Shown: positions 1 to 7,370, counted from the stretch's first letter. The stretch is DNA of 10,809 nucleotides from an uncultured Oscillospiraceae bacterium (GCA_900543295.1 UQQY01000063.1:1-10809); one strand, 5' to 3'. Made by a program: numbers and translations. The notes: generated by a model from the sequence alone, not told the origin.

Positions 1-66
1 CTTCGCTGGCTTTCTCCTTTCGAGTTCCTTGTCCAATATGTTTGACATCCCTACATTTGCAGACAT
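1..66 (-). CDS. possible 5' end of a gene running off the left edge (22 codons visible)
   Basis: An open minus-strand frame starts with ATG at 66-64 and stays open to base 1, reading MSANVGMSNILDKELERRKP and then AK. A GAGG at 71-74 lies 4 nt upstream of this ATG, and an in-frame TAA at 79-81 bounds the frame. A second in-frame ATG at 48-46 has a poorer ribosome site. The visible part is charged and hydrophilic, with no recognisable domain. Twenty-two codons are too few for a functional call, and the frame could be open by chance. Confidence 0.3.
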   Translation of the reverse strand, partial: MSANVGMSNILDKELERRKPAK

Positions 67-333
67 CTTGCCTCGCTCTTAACAACACATGTAAAAAATG
101 AGATCAAATCAAAGAAAGGAACCACGGGAATCCGTTCGCGTCGTTCCATGCATGCTCTTTTAACCGACGGCCTAAAAGTGTAGAAAAAACAGCCTCCTGC
201 TTTTAAATTCATAAAAACCGCTTGAGTACAAAAGCCGCTGCTTCCATCCAGCCGATTTCGCTCATTGAAGGTCAAAACAGAGCGGAAAACCGTCTGTCCG
301 AGACGAAAGAAGAAAAAATTTTTGACATTCGAT

Positions 334-349
334 CTTTTTCGACAAAAAG
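334..349. promoter_or_regulatory. possible operator: CTTTTT-CGAC-AAAAAG inverted repeat
   Basis: Two perfect 6-nt arms flank a 4-nt centre about 80 nt upstream of the XRE-family gene. The left part resembles the nearby TTTTTGACA (319-327), so the half-site occurs in two similar copies. XRE regulators often bind inverted repeats in their own promoter, so autoregulation is possible. The site is A/T-rich and could be chance. Confidence 0.2.
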
Positions 350-401
350 GCAAAATATATTCTCTCGAAATTTTCCTTCCTTTTCTCTACGATAAAGAAA
401 T

Positions 402-408
402 AGGAGGG
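402..408 (+). promoter_or_regulatory. strong ribosome binding site AGGAGGG with no canonical start codon at normal spacing
   Basis: This is a near-perfect anti-16S match. The first downstream ATG is at 427, 18 nt away, well beyond the usual 5-10 nt. No ATG, GTG or TTG lies closer in any frame. In-frame ATC (415) and ATT (421) lie 6 and 12 nt away. The site still supports translation of the XRE gene but leaves its exact first codon open. Confidence 0.55.
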
Positions 409-426
409 ATTTTTATCAAAATTAGA

Positions 427-726
427 ATGTATTTTAGCATTATTGTGCGGAAAAAGAGAAAGGAACTTGGCCTTTCGCAGGAAAAGGTCGCAGAGTACGC
501 CGGTATGACGGCGCAAATGTACCGCGAAATCGAAAAGGGGAAGCGCTCCACTGCATGGGAGAAATGGATTCTTATCTGTATGATTCTGCATATTGGAATC
601 GACGATATTTTATCGCTTCAAAAGCTTCTGCTGGCCGAAGATGAGAACAAAAAAGAGCTCATAAAATGGCTGAAGATCAGCGAAAACGCATCGACGCAGA
701 AAGCTCAGGACAAAACTCTTCACTAA
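427..726 (+). CDS. XRE/Cro-CI family helix-turn-helix transcriptional regulator (small)
   Basis: A 99-residue protein from ATG 427. Residues about 6-60 form a Cro/CI-type helix-turn-helix: RKKRKELGLSQEKVAEYAGM is the first helix pair, and MTAQMYREIEKGKRS carries the recognition helix with the family's typical IEKGKR turn. The tail after about residue 70 is short, charged and lacks a known sensor domain, so this is probably a DNA-binding protein of the small autoregulatory or antitoxin-like type. No toxin partner is adjacent. The frame is open back to a TTG at 265, but that extension is basic and low-complexity and has no ribosome site. The real start may instead be a rare ATC or ATT near 415-421. 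The gene converges on the nuclease-helicase gene with 103 nt between stops and no clear terminator. The targets are unknown. Confidence 0.8.
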   Translation: MYFSIIVRKKRKELGLSQEKVAEYAGMTAQMYREIEKGKRSTAWEKWILICMILHIGIDDILSLQKLLLAEDENKKELIKWLKISENASTQKAQDKTLH

Positions 727-829
727 AAACAAATACTGTTACAAAAGCAAAACGGCAGCCGTATTCTGTTCAGAAAGCAACATGTAAAAACAGCGGAAAA
801 TACAGCGTTTCCTCTTTGCTGCTTTGTAC

Positions 830-3800
830 TCAAAACAGGCTCATCTGCTCCGCAGGACGTTCCCGACGCTTCAGCCGTTCCTCTTTTATGCAGGACGGAA
901 GGTCGCGTAAAAACGGGGATAGCTCTTCTCCGGCGGTAAGAAGCAGCTCTTCCCGCGCGCGGGTCATTCCCACATATAGAAGCCGACGCTCTTCCTCGAC
1001 GTCTGCCGGACGCCCCTGCGTTTCAAGCGGCAAAATCCCCGCCCTGACTCCCGCTACAAACACTGCCGGAAATTCAAGTCCCTTTGCTCCGTGCAGCGTC
1101 ATCAGCCTTACAGCGCCGGACTCCCATCTCTTTCCCGCAGCGCGGGAGACGTCCGCCTCTTCTCCTAAAACCAGCGTATTCCAAAGCTCCGCAAAGCTTT
1201 TATGGAAGACCGCTGTATGATAAAGACGATCCATCGCAGGTGTTTTCCTGTATTCTTCTGCCCAGCGCGCAATCAGCCTGTACGGCTTTTCCTCAAGCAG
1301 AGGAAACCATTTCTCCGCGCATGCAAGCCAAAGCTCCAAATGCCCGAAACCCCGTACAGTTTCCCGCAGTAATTCCGGATCAAAACGCGAAAGTTTTTTA
1401 CAAGCGTCAGAGGCGCGGCGGATCAGATCAGCGGGGCAGTTCCAGAGCAGGCGCATCGCGGTTTCCAGCGCCGCAGTATCGCGCACTTCCTGCATGGAAC
1501 GGAAAAAGGCAAGAACGCCCCGCACCTCGTCTGCATCGAGAAAATCATCACGGCCGCTGACAACACAGGGAATATCGTCGTGCTTTAAGCAGCTCTCAAT
1601 CAGCTCCAGCCGGCGATGCGTGCGGCAAAGCACAGCAATATCGGAAAAAGCCCGAACACCGCGGCCATTGTCGGCGTTCTGCGCCTCAAGCATATCGACG
1701 CCGCCGGTCATGCGGCTAATTTCCTTGGCAATAAATACGGCTTCAGCAAAATCATCTGACGCATGAATCAGACGCACCGCTATACCGGCAGGGCGATTCG
1801 GCGAAAGTAAGCGGGGTTCCCCGGGATTTCGATTGATGAGCGGAATCGCCGCCTGTAAAACTTCCGGCGTGGAACGATAGTTCTCAATCAGACGAATTTT
1901 CCGAATATTGGGAAAATCGCTTTGCAAACGGGAAAAGCAATCGCCCGTTGCTCCGCGGAAGCCATAAATTGACTGATCCGGATCGCCGATAACGAACAGG
2001 CTCTTTCCGTTTTTATGCCATGCGCATACCAGTTTATACTGCACTGCATTGATGTCCTGAAATTCATCTACCAGCAGATAGTGAAAACTCTTGCGGCCGA
2101 CGGTATCCAGCTTAAGCCCTTCGGACAGCAAGTCGTCAAAATCCAGCATACCCCGCTTTTGAAGCTGAGCGCAGTACGCAGTATACAGCGCTTTGTCCAA
2201 TTCGGCCGTTTCAAAGGAAGCGCCGTTTTTTATACGGGAAATGGCCTGAAGCAGGCTGCCTGCGGTCTTTCTGCTTTCCATCTCTGCCAGCACATCTGCC
2301 GCAATGGTAAGCGCTTCGCCTCTGCTGATTAGGCGTACATCACCAAGCATATGCAGACAAATGGCATGAAACGTTCCAATAGTCATGCGGGAGACCGCCC
2401 GCTTTCCGCCAAGCCGTTTTTCCAGCCGCTGCCGCATTTCTGCGGCGGCCTGATTGGTAAAAGTCACCGCCGTGATCTCGTCGGGCTTTATACCACGCTC
2501 TTCAATCAAATAGGCAATGCGGGAGACCAGCGTATTAGTCTTGCCGGTTCCCGGCCCCGCTATGACCGCCACAACCGGTTCTTTTGCCGCAACAGCCGCC
2601 TGCTGCTGTAAATTCAGTCTGTCCGCCGAAGCCGGGACAGAGCCTTTTCCGGCGGCCTCCGCCTTATGCTTTTGCCTTGCTTTCGGTTTTTCTATCTTTT
2701 TTGCGGAAACGCCGAACAAAGAAAGCTGTCCGCCGATTTGCTCAATTTCCGCAGGCGTCAGCAGGGAAATGGTTCCGTACTCCCCGTCGAAACCAGGGCG
2801 GCGCTCCACCTGCCCCGCGCGAAGCCGACGAATGCCTTCCGCCACGCATGGACCGGCGGCGCGGGCGATCTCTTCCAAAGGCGCCTGCCGCAGAATATAA
2901 AATTCCGGCCCAAGCTCGTGCAGCAGCCGCTCATATTGGGCGTCCATCCGCTTTCCGGACGACGGCCCGCCTGTAGAAGCCGCAATAACCTCCGGAAGGG
3001 GCGCAAGACTTTCAAAGGGTTTTGCATTCTCCGGATGAAAGCCCTCCGGCCGGTCGGCCAGCTCCTCCACGCGATGTTCTACGCCGATGGTTAGTTTTCT
3101 TCCGCACACCGGACATATTCCGCCTAATTCCGCCGTCTCCGCAGGAGTGAGGCATACGCCGCAGCCGCGGTGTCCGTCCAGATGGTACTTTCCCTCTTCC
3201 GGAAAGAATTCGATTGTTCCCAGAAAGCCCTCGCCAGTGTGAATGGCATGGATGAGCGCCGGATAAGTCCGGTCGGTATCCAGAAGATTCGCCTCCCTGC
3301 CAAGCTTTGCAGGAGAGTGCGCGTCCGAATGCGATACCAGCGTAAGACCGTCCAGCGCGGAGACGCGCCAATTCATCGGCGGATCAGAAGAAAGTCCTGT
3401 TTCCACCGCATGGATATGCCGCGCCATATCGTCAAAGCACGATTCAACGGTACAAAATCCGGAAAATGCGCCGAACATGGAAAAGTGCGGCGTCCAGATG
3501 TGCGCCGGTATAAACTCCGCTTCCGGACAGGTCGTAAGCGTCAGCTCCATTAAGTCGCGGCTGTCCATACCGAGAATTGGCCGTCCGTCCGAATGAATGT
3601 TTCCGACGGCCTCCAGCTTGGCGGAAAGAGCTTCTGCATCCTCAAGGCTTGGAAGAAGAATCAGATTATGCACCTTCCGCGTTTTGCCGTCCTTTTTATA
3701 AATGGAGCTGATCTCGCCTGTCACAACAAAGCGCGGCGCAGTTCCCGGCACAGCGTCGGAAAGGCGGTACTCTTCTTTCAGCGTATACACGCCTTCTCCT

Positions 3801-3976
3801 GTTAAAACGAGCTGTTCCTTTAACTCGGCGCGCCATGCGGGGTGCGTAAAGTCACCCGTTCCCAGCAGTCCGATACCCTTGCGCCGCGCCCACCAGTCAA
3901 GGTGCGGCAGATCGCAGTCTTTACTTGTAGCACGTGAAAAACGAGAATGAATGTGGAGATCAGCAATATACATCAT
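830..3976 (-). CDS. endonuclease Q-like PHP nuclease fused to a UvrD/PcrA-type SF1A DNA helicase
   Basis: A 1048-residue two-part protein. Residues 1-421 resemble endonuclease Q: DLHIHSRFS (6-14), GTGD (39-42) and SHSDAH (215-220) form a PHP metal site; C272/C275 and C288/C291 form a zinc knuckle; TGGPSSGKR (335-343) and a helical tail follow. EndoQ enzymes nick DNA 5' of deoxyuridine, hypoxanthine, xanthine and abasic sites. A basic linker (422-452) leads to a helicase: Q motif (about 454-462), Walker A GPGTGKT (474-480), VDEFQD (636-641), GDPDQSIYGFRGA (664-676), ENYRST (698-703), TLHGAKGLEF (960-969) and YVGMTRARE (1001-1009). The ATPase motifs look intact, so 3'-5' translocation is expected. 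QLSLF (417-421) and C-terminal QMSLF (1044-1048) resemble beta-clamp binding peptides. Start: tandem ATGs at 3976 and 3973 with a weak AGGCG upstream; either could be used. The gene lies 44 nt downstream of the MBL-fold gene on the same strand, so cotranscription is likely. Domain calls are firm; the combined repair role is inference. Confidence 0.9.
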   Translation of the reverse strand: MMYIADLHIHSRFSRATSKDCDLPHLDWWARRKGIGLLGTGDFTHPAWRAELKEQLVLTGEGVYTLKEEYRLSDAVPGTAPRFVVTGEISSIYKKDGKTRKVHNLILLPSLEDAEALSAKLEAVGNIHSDGRPILGMDSRDLMELTLTTCPEAEFIPAHIWTPHFSMFGAFSGFCTVESCFDDMARHIHAVETGLSSDPPMNWRVSALDGLTLVSHSDAHSPAKLGREANLLDTDRTYPALIHAIHTGEGFLGTIEFFPEEGKYHLDGHRGCGVCLTPAETAELGGICPVCGRKLTIGVEHRVEELADRPEGFHPENAKPFESLAPLPEVIAASTGGPSSGKRMDAQYERLLHELGPEFYILRQAPLEEIARAAGPCVAEGIRRLRAGQVERRPGFDGEYGTISLLTPAEIEQIGGQLSLFGVSAKKIEKPKARQKHKAEAAGKGSVPASADRLNLQQQAAVAAKEPVVAVIAGPGTGKTNTLVSRIAYLIEERGIKPDEITAVTFTNQAAAEMRQRLEKRLGGKRAVSRMTIGTFHAICLHMLGDVRLISRGEALTIAADVLAEMESRKTAGSLLQAISRIKNGASFETAELDKALYTAYCAQLQKRGMLDFDDLLSEGLKLDTVGRKSFHYLLVDEFQDINAVQYKLVCAWHKNGKSLFVIGDPDQSIYGFRGATGDCFSRLQSDFPNIRKIRLIENYRSTPEVLQAAIPLINRNPGEPRLLSPNRPAGIAVRLIHASDDFAEAVFIAKEISRMTGGVDMLEAQNADNGRGVRAFSDIAVLCRTHRRLELIESCLKHDDIPCVVSGRDDFLDADEVRGVLAFFRSMQEVRDTAALETAMRLLWNCPADLIRRASDACKKLSRFDPELLRETVRGFGHLELWLACAEKWFPLLEEKPYRLIARWAEEYRKTPAMDRLYHTAVFHKSFAELWNTLVLGEEADVSRAAGKRWESGAVRLMTLHGAKGLEFPAVFVAGVRAGILPLETQGRPADVEEERRLLYVGMTRAREELLLTAGEELSPFLRDLPSCIKEERLKRRERPAEQMSLF

Positions 3977-4020
3977 TTCGCCTGCTTTCTCTTATCAACG
4001 GATTATTCCAAGCTTTATTC

Positions 4021-4869
4021 TCAAACTGTGCGGCGGTGCGAGCGAAATGCAATCCGCTCGCCGGGCGCCGCGTCGATCAAACGTTTGTCCGCGCCCTCAA
4101 CCAAGTTGAGCACATCCGATGGATTGCCGCCGTGCGCCGGATCACCCGGCGCATCATAAGTACCGTAATGACAGGGAATCAGCCATGCCTTGGAAAGATA
4201 GCGGCAAAGTGCGGCTGAGCCCTGCACCCCTAAGTGGAAGCAGCAGGCAGACGCATCCATGCCGAGTACGTCCACGCCGGTAAGTTCAGTATGCTCCGGT
4301 AAAAGCCTGGTATCCCCGCTGATGAATATCCGCACATCCGGCGTATCAATTAAGAAGCCCGCGCAATCACCCGCGCCGTAGGGACGGCCGAATTTTTTTA
4401 CATTCAAAAGCTGCCACGGATGATCCGCTGGAAAAACGGTCACACGGATTTCTCCAACCGTTAAAAGATCTCCTGTGTGAATCAATGAAAGCTGCTTTTC
4501 CGGAATACCAAGGCGCACTGCTTTTTCAAAAACCGGCGCAGGGCCCGCAAGATGTACACCAAGAGAACCGAGCTTTTGCGCCGTCTCTGTCTCAAAATGG
4601 TCGTCGTCCGCATGTGTGTATAAGACCAGTCCGACATCGCCCGCCTGCTCGGCACGCATAGGCGGCGCGGCAAACAGAGGAAGGCCATTTGCGCCGTAAA
4701 GCCTGCCGTTACGCTCTGATACTGTCATCTGCGGATCAATCAGCACGCTCTCTCCATATGCACAAACCAGAAACGATGCGCCGCCAAGCCAGTATATACG
4801 GGTGTTTTCCTCTCTGCAAAACACATTAGAACAAAGCGGTATTGGAGGCTTTGCCCTTGCCTGTTTCAT
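4021..4869 (-). CDS. MBL-fold metallo-hydrolase (UlaG/Lactamase_B_2-like), substrate unknown
   Basis: A 282-residue cytosolic protein with no signal peptide. After a short N-terminal extension it shows the fold's opening strand IYWLGGASFLV (25-35) and LIDP (43-46). The metal-binding motif reads THADDDHF (85-92), so the usual second histidine of HxHxDH is aspartate (D88), while H86, D90 and H91 are kept. Further likely ligands are H150 (FPADHPW), D186 (ISGDTRL) and H234 (IPCHYGTY). This layout matches the small UlaG-like group of lactonases and phosphodiesterases. There is no beta-CASP insert, so an RNase J or SNM1-type nuclease is unlikely. AAGGAAA precedes the ATG by about 5 nt. A 15-codon frame upstream overlaps the start as ATGA. 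The gene is first in a likely operon with the nuclease-helicase fusion, so a nucleic-acid or nucleotide substrate is conceivable but unsupported. Confidence 0.8.
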   Translation of the reverse strand: MKQARAKPPIPLCSNVFCREENTRIYWLGGASFLVCAYGESVLIDPQMTVSERNGRLYGANGLPLFAAPPMRAEQAGDVGLVLYTHADDDHFETETAQKLGSLGVHLAGPAPVFEKAVRLGIPEKQLSLIHTGDLLTVGEIRVTVFPADHPWQLLNVKKFGRPYGAGDCAGFLIDTPDVRIFISGDTRLLPEHTELTGVDVLGMDASACCFHLGVQGSAALCRYLSKAWLIPCHYGTYDAPGDPAHGGNPSDVLNLVEGADKRLIDAAPGERIAFRSHRRTV

Positions 4870-4913
4870 AACACTTTCCTTCTTTCCTCTTCTTTAGAAC
4901 ACACTTCCTGCAT
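4866..4913 (-). CDS. possible 15-codon leader peptide overlapping the MBL-fold gene start
   Basis: The frame encodes MQEVCSKEEERRKVL. Its TGA stop overlaps the ATG of the MBL-fold gene in an ATGA arrangement typical of translational coupling. An AAGG lies about 8 nt upstream of its ATG. It sits inside the roughly 95-nt leader predicted from the promoter at 4970-4998. It could tune translation of the downstream operon. Short frames like this are common by chance, so conservation is needed before trusting it. Confidence 0.25.
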   Translation of the reverse strand: MQEVCSKEEERRKVL

Positions 4914-4969
4914 ATCAGCGCCTTTTTCCGAACGCGCCGAATGACAGAAAGCGATAAAACATTATTTTT

Positions 4970-4998
4970 ATTATACCGTCTGATTTTCTGAAACGCAA
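4970..4998 (-). promoter_or_regulatory. sigma-A-type promoter for the MBL / nuclease-helicase operon
   Basis: On the minus strand a perfect -10 TATAAT (4970-4975) is preceded, after a 17-nt spacer, by -35 TTGCGT (4993-4998; only TTG matches the consensus). Transcription would begin near 4963, giving a leader of about 95 nt. The promoter is divergent from that of the alpha-galactosidase, and the two -35 boxes are about 45 nt apart. Confidence 0.6.
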
Positions 4999-5041
4999 CG
5001 GCGCCGCAGACCGGCAGTATACAAAAAACTGCATATTTTGG

Positions 5042-5070
5042 TTGCGCCAACGTTTTATTTGCTGTACAAT
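5042..5070 (+). promoter_or_regulatory. sigma-A-type promoter for the alpha-galactosidase
   Basis: TTGCGC (5042-5047), 17 nt, then TACAAT (5065-5070). The predicted start near 5077 leaves a short leader containing AAGGAGG (5088-5094). An imperfect inverted repeat GTTG-CGC-CAAC (5041-5051) overlaps the -35 box and could be a repressor site. I see no convincing catabolite-repression (cre) match here. Confidence 0.5.
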
Positions 5071-5100
5071 ACGGGTAAATCATCGTCAAGGAGGATGCCT

Positions 5101-7278
5101 ATGCCCATCATTTTTCAGGAGGAAGGACGGATTTTTCATCTTTCCACCGCACATACAAGCTACCTGTTCCGCGTGTTTCAAAACGACTATCTGTTTACGC
5201 TTTACTATGGCAGAAAATTGCGTACCTGTGATATGACGCATCACTGGCAGGTATACCCATCCGGCTTTTCACCGATCGATCAAAGCTTTACAGACCATCA
5301 GTTCAGTCAGGATCTGATGATGCTGGAATATCCGGTTTACGGCCATGGGGACTACCGTGCGCCCGCCGTTACCGTAAGGTTCCCAAACGGCAGCCGTCTT
5401 CTTGACTTACAGTATGAAAGTCACACGATTGAAAAAGGGAAACCTGCTCTTGACGGCCTTCCCTGCACAGACGGTGCCGAAGAGACGCTTTTTGTCCTCC
5501 TGCGGGATCGGCTAAGCGGAATCGGCGTCCGTCTTTCCTACAGTGTATTTTTCGAAGAAGACGTCATCGCGCGCAGCGCCGAAATCCTGAACGACAGCAG
5601 AGAAGACATTACGCTGACCGGCGCAATGAGCATGAGCACCGATCTGCCTCTTGGCGATTTCGATATGATAACGCTCGACGGCACGCATGTCAGAGAACGT
5701 CAGATTGAACGCAAGCCGCTGCGTAACGGTACGCAGTCCATTGAAAGCCGGCGCGGCGCCTCAAGTCATCATCACAATCCGTTCGCCGTTTTGGCCGCCC
5801 CGCACACGACAGAGTTTGCAGGTGAAGCTTACGGCATCATGCTTGTCTACAGCGGTAATTTTGTTCTGCGTGCGGAAAAGGACGCCTTTTCATCCGTGCG
5901 GCTTCAGGCTGGCATCAATCCGTTCGATTTTTCCTGGAAGCTCGCGCCGGGCGAAGCTTTTGTCACGCCGGAGGTTCTGCTTTCTTATACGCAAAGCGGA
6001 TTAAACCGCCTTTCCCAGCAGTATCACGATCTGATCCGCACGCATTTGGGACACACCAAAGCGGTCGGAAAACGCCGTCCCATTGTCATTAACAACTGGG
6101 AGGCAACCTATTTTAATTTCGATGAGCAAAAGCTTCTCGATCTGATCGGAAGCTGCAAAGATCTGGGTATTGACGTTTTTGTTCTCGACGACGGATGGTT
6201 CGGACACAGAGACGACGACCGAACTTCTCTTGGCGACTGGTTTACAGACAAACGGAAGCTGCCGAATGGACTCACCCCCGTTATCGAAGCCTGCGAAGCC
6301 ATCGGCATGCGGTTCGGTCTCTGGTTTGAGCCGGAGATGATCTCTGAGGACAGCGAGCTTTACCATGCGCATCCCGACTGGATAATCGGCGAGCCCGGCC
6401 GAACCTTCTGCCGCGGCAGACAGCAGCTCATCTTAGATCTCTCGCGGGAGGACGTCCTACGCCATATCAAGACGTCCGTTGCCCGAACGCTTCGCGAAAA
6501 CCGCATTTCCTATGTCAAATGGGATATGAACCGGCATATAACCGACGCATATTCCCGGCTTCTTCCGCCGGAAAAACAGCCGGAAATCTATCACCGTTAT
6601 ATGAAAAATCTCTATCGCCTTTTGGATTTTCTTACCTCAGAATTTCCTGATGTTATTTTTGAAGGCTGTTCGGGCGGCGGCGGACGGTTTGACGCCGGTA
6701 TACTCTACTATACGCCGCAAATTTGGACAAGCGACGATTCCGATGCCATTGCCCGCCTGCGCATTCAGTACGGAACCTCTCTCGCTTATCCGCCGGTCTG
6801 CATGACGGCGCACGTTTCCGCCTCGCCAAACCATCAGCTTGAACGCGTTACGCCGTTTCAGACGCGCGGTCTTGTTGCAATGAGCGCGTCCTTCGGCTAT
6901 GAGCTGAATCCGATGAATCTTTCAAATGAAGAGCGTGCCATGATCGCAGAGCAGACTGCGCAGTATAAAAAAATCGCACCGCTTGTGGTAAACGGCGATT
7001 TTTATCGTCTGGTCAGTCCCTTTGAGGATGATGACTGCGCCTGGATGTTCTCTGCAAAAGATCAGTCTGAGGCTTTCGCCGTCTACACAAGACAGCTTCT
7101 GCGTCCGGCTCCGAACGGAAAACGCATCCGCTTTGCCGGACTTGATCCCAATGCGGATTATTACATCGAAGAGCTCGACCGCACATTCGGTGGAGACGAG
7201 CTGATGTATGCAGGACTTGCCGTACCGATCCTTCTGGATTTTGAGGCAGTGTCCTATACGATGCGGCGGGTGAAATAG
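5101..7278 (+). CDS. GH36 alpha-galactosidase (raffinose/melibiose type)
   Basis: A 725-residue cytosolic enzyme that hydrolyses terminal alpha-1,6-galactosyl residues from melibiose, raffinose and stachyose. It has the full three-part GH36 build: an N-terminal beta-sandwich (about 1-320), a TIM barrel (about 321-640) and a C-terminal beta domain. Visible barrel motifs are NWEATYFNF (332-340), LDDGWFG (362-368), KWDMNRH (473-479), CSGGGGRFD (523-531) and WTSDDSDA (542-549). By alignment to characterised family members, D475 is the nucleophile and D545 the acid/base. There is no signal peptide, so its substrates must be imported; no transporter lies in the window. Start: ATG 5101 sits 6 nt after AAGGAGG. 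The in-frame ATG at 5095 directly abuts that site and is less likely. The gene appears monocistronic, with its own promoter and a stem-loop terminator. Homologues are named aga, agaA or rafA; I cannot choose between them. Confidence 0.95.
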   Translation: MPIIFQEEGRIFHLSTAHTSYLFRVFQNDYLFTLYYGRKLRTCDMTHHWQVYPSGFSPIDQSFTDHQFSQDLMMLEYPVYGHGDYRAPAVTVRFPNGSRLLDLQYESHTIEKGKPALDGLPCTDGAEETLFVLLRDRLSGIGVRLSYSVFFEEDVIARSAEILNDSREDITLTGAMSMSTDLPLGDFDMITLDGTHVRERQIERKPLRNGTQSIESRRGASSHHHNPFAVLAAPHTTEFAGEAYGIMLVYSGNFVLRAEKDAFSSVRLQAGINPFDFSWKLAPGEAFVTPEVLLSYTQSGLNRLSQQYHDLIRTHLGHTKAVGKRRPIVINNWEATYFNFDEQKLLDLIGSCKDLGIDVFVLDDGWFGHRDDDRTSLGDWFTDKRKLPNGLTPVIEACEAIGMRFGLWFEPEMISEDSELYHAHPDWIIGEPGRTFCRGRQQLILDLSREDVLRHIKTSVARTLRENRISYVKWDMNRHITDAYSRLLPPEKQPEIYHRYMKNLYRLLDFLTSEFPDVIFEGCSGGGGRFDAGILYYTPQIWTSDDSDAIARLRIQYGTSLAYPPVCMTAHVSASPNHQLERVTPFQTRGLVAMSASFGYELNPMNLSNEERAMIAEQTAQYKKIAPLVVNGDFYRLVSPFEDDDCAWMFSAKDQSEAFAVYTRQLLRPAPNGKRIRFAGLDPNADYYIEELDRTFGGDELMYAGLAVPILLDFEAVSYTMRRVK

Positions 7279-7323
7279 ATCGTTTGTCATCCGGCGCACC
7301 GCAGCAGAAAATCTGTCCGCAAC

Positions 7324-7370
7324 ATAATCAAGAAGGTCTCCGGCATAGGATCGGAGACCTTCTTGATTAT
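7324..7370. terminator. bidirectional terminator between convergent genes
   Basis: A perfect 19-bp inverted repeat (7324-7342 and 7352-7370) encloses a 9-nt loop. It lies 45 nt after the alpha-galactosidase stop and 40 nt after the htrA stop on the other strand. The outer part of the stem is A/T-rich (ATAATCAAGAA/TTCTTGATTAT), giving a U-rich 3' arm on both strands, with a GC core (GGTCTCCG). There is no long external T-run, so the U-rich arm must do that job. Confidence 0.85.

Larger units (their letters stand above)
67..426. other. intergenic stretch with no supportable gene
   Basis: This AT-rich 360-base stretch separates the possible left-edge gene from the XRE regulator. Open frames here on both strands have basic or low-complexity translations and no good ribosome site, so I do not call them. 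It holds a 5-bp hairpin with a 5-nt loop (291-305), a TTGACA at 322-327 without a properly spaced -10 box, an A/T inverted repeat at 334-349, and a weak TATATT at 356-361. On the minus strand, TTGATC and TGTTAA separated by 17 nt, upstream of the left-edge ATG, could be a weak promoter. Confidence 0.5.

Noticed and set aside
265..426. N-terminal extension of the XRE regulator from a TTG at 265
   Set aside because: The added 54 residues are lysine-rich and low-complexity, are not part of any XRE domain, and have no ribosome site at 265; the strong AGGAGGG lies at 402-408.
51..591. Minus-strand open frames of about 100 residues at 51-353 and 262-591
   Set aside because: Compositionally odd translations, no good ribosome site, no domain; the second is largely antisense to the XRE gene. 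One overlaps the better-supported left-edge frame.
427..726. Toxin-antitoxin pair based on the small XRE protein
   Set aside because: No adjacent toxin-sized gene on the same strand; the next gene is convergent and unrelated.
727..829. Terminator between the XRE gene and the nuclease-helicase gene
   Set aside because: Only short or tiny-loop repeats such as ACGG-CAG-CCGT, without a T-run; not enough to call a terminator.
666..3950. Many plus-strand open frames opposite the nuclease-helicase gene
   Set aside because: They are antisense shadows of a long gene with clear domain motifs, and their Ser/Arg/Pro/Ala-rich translations are typical of shadow frames.
4021..4869. RNase J or SNM1-type nuclease identity for the MBL-fold protein
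   Set aside because: No beta-CASP insert or its motifs, and 282 residues is too short for those families.
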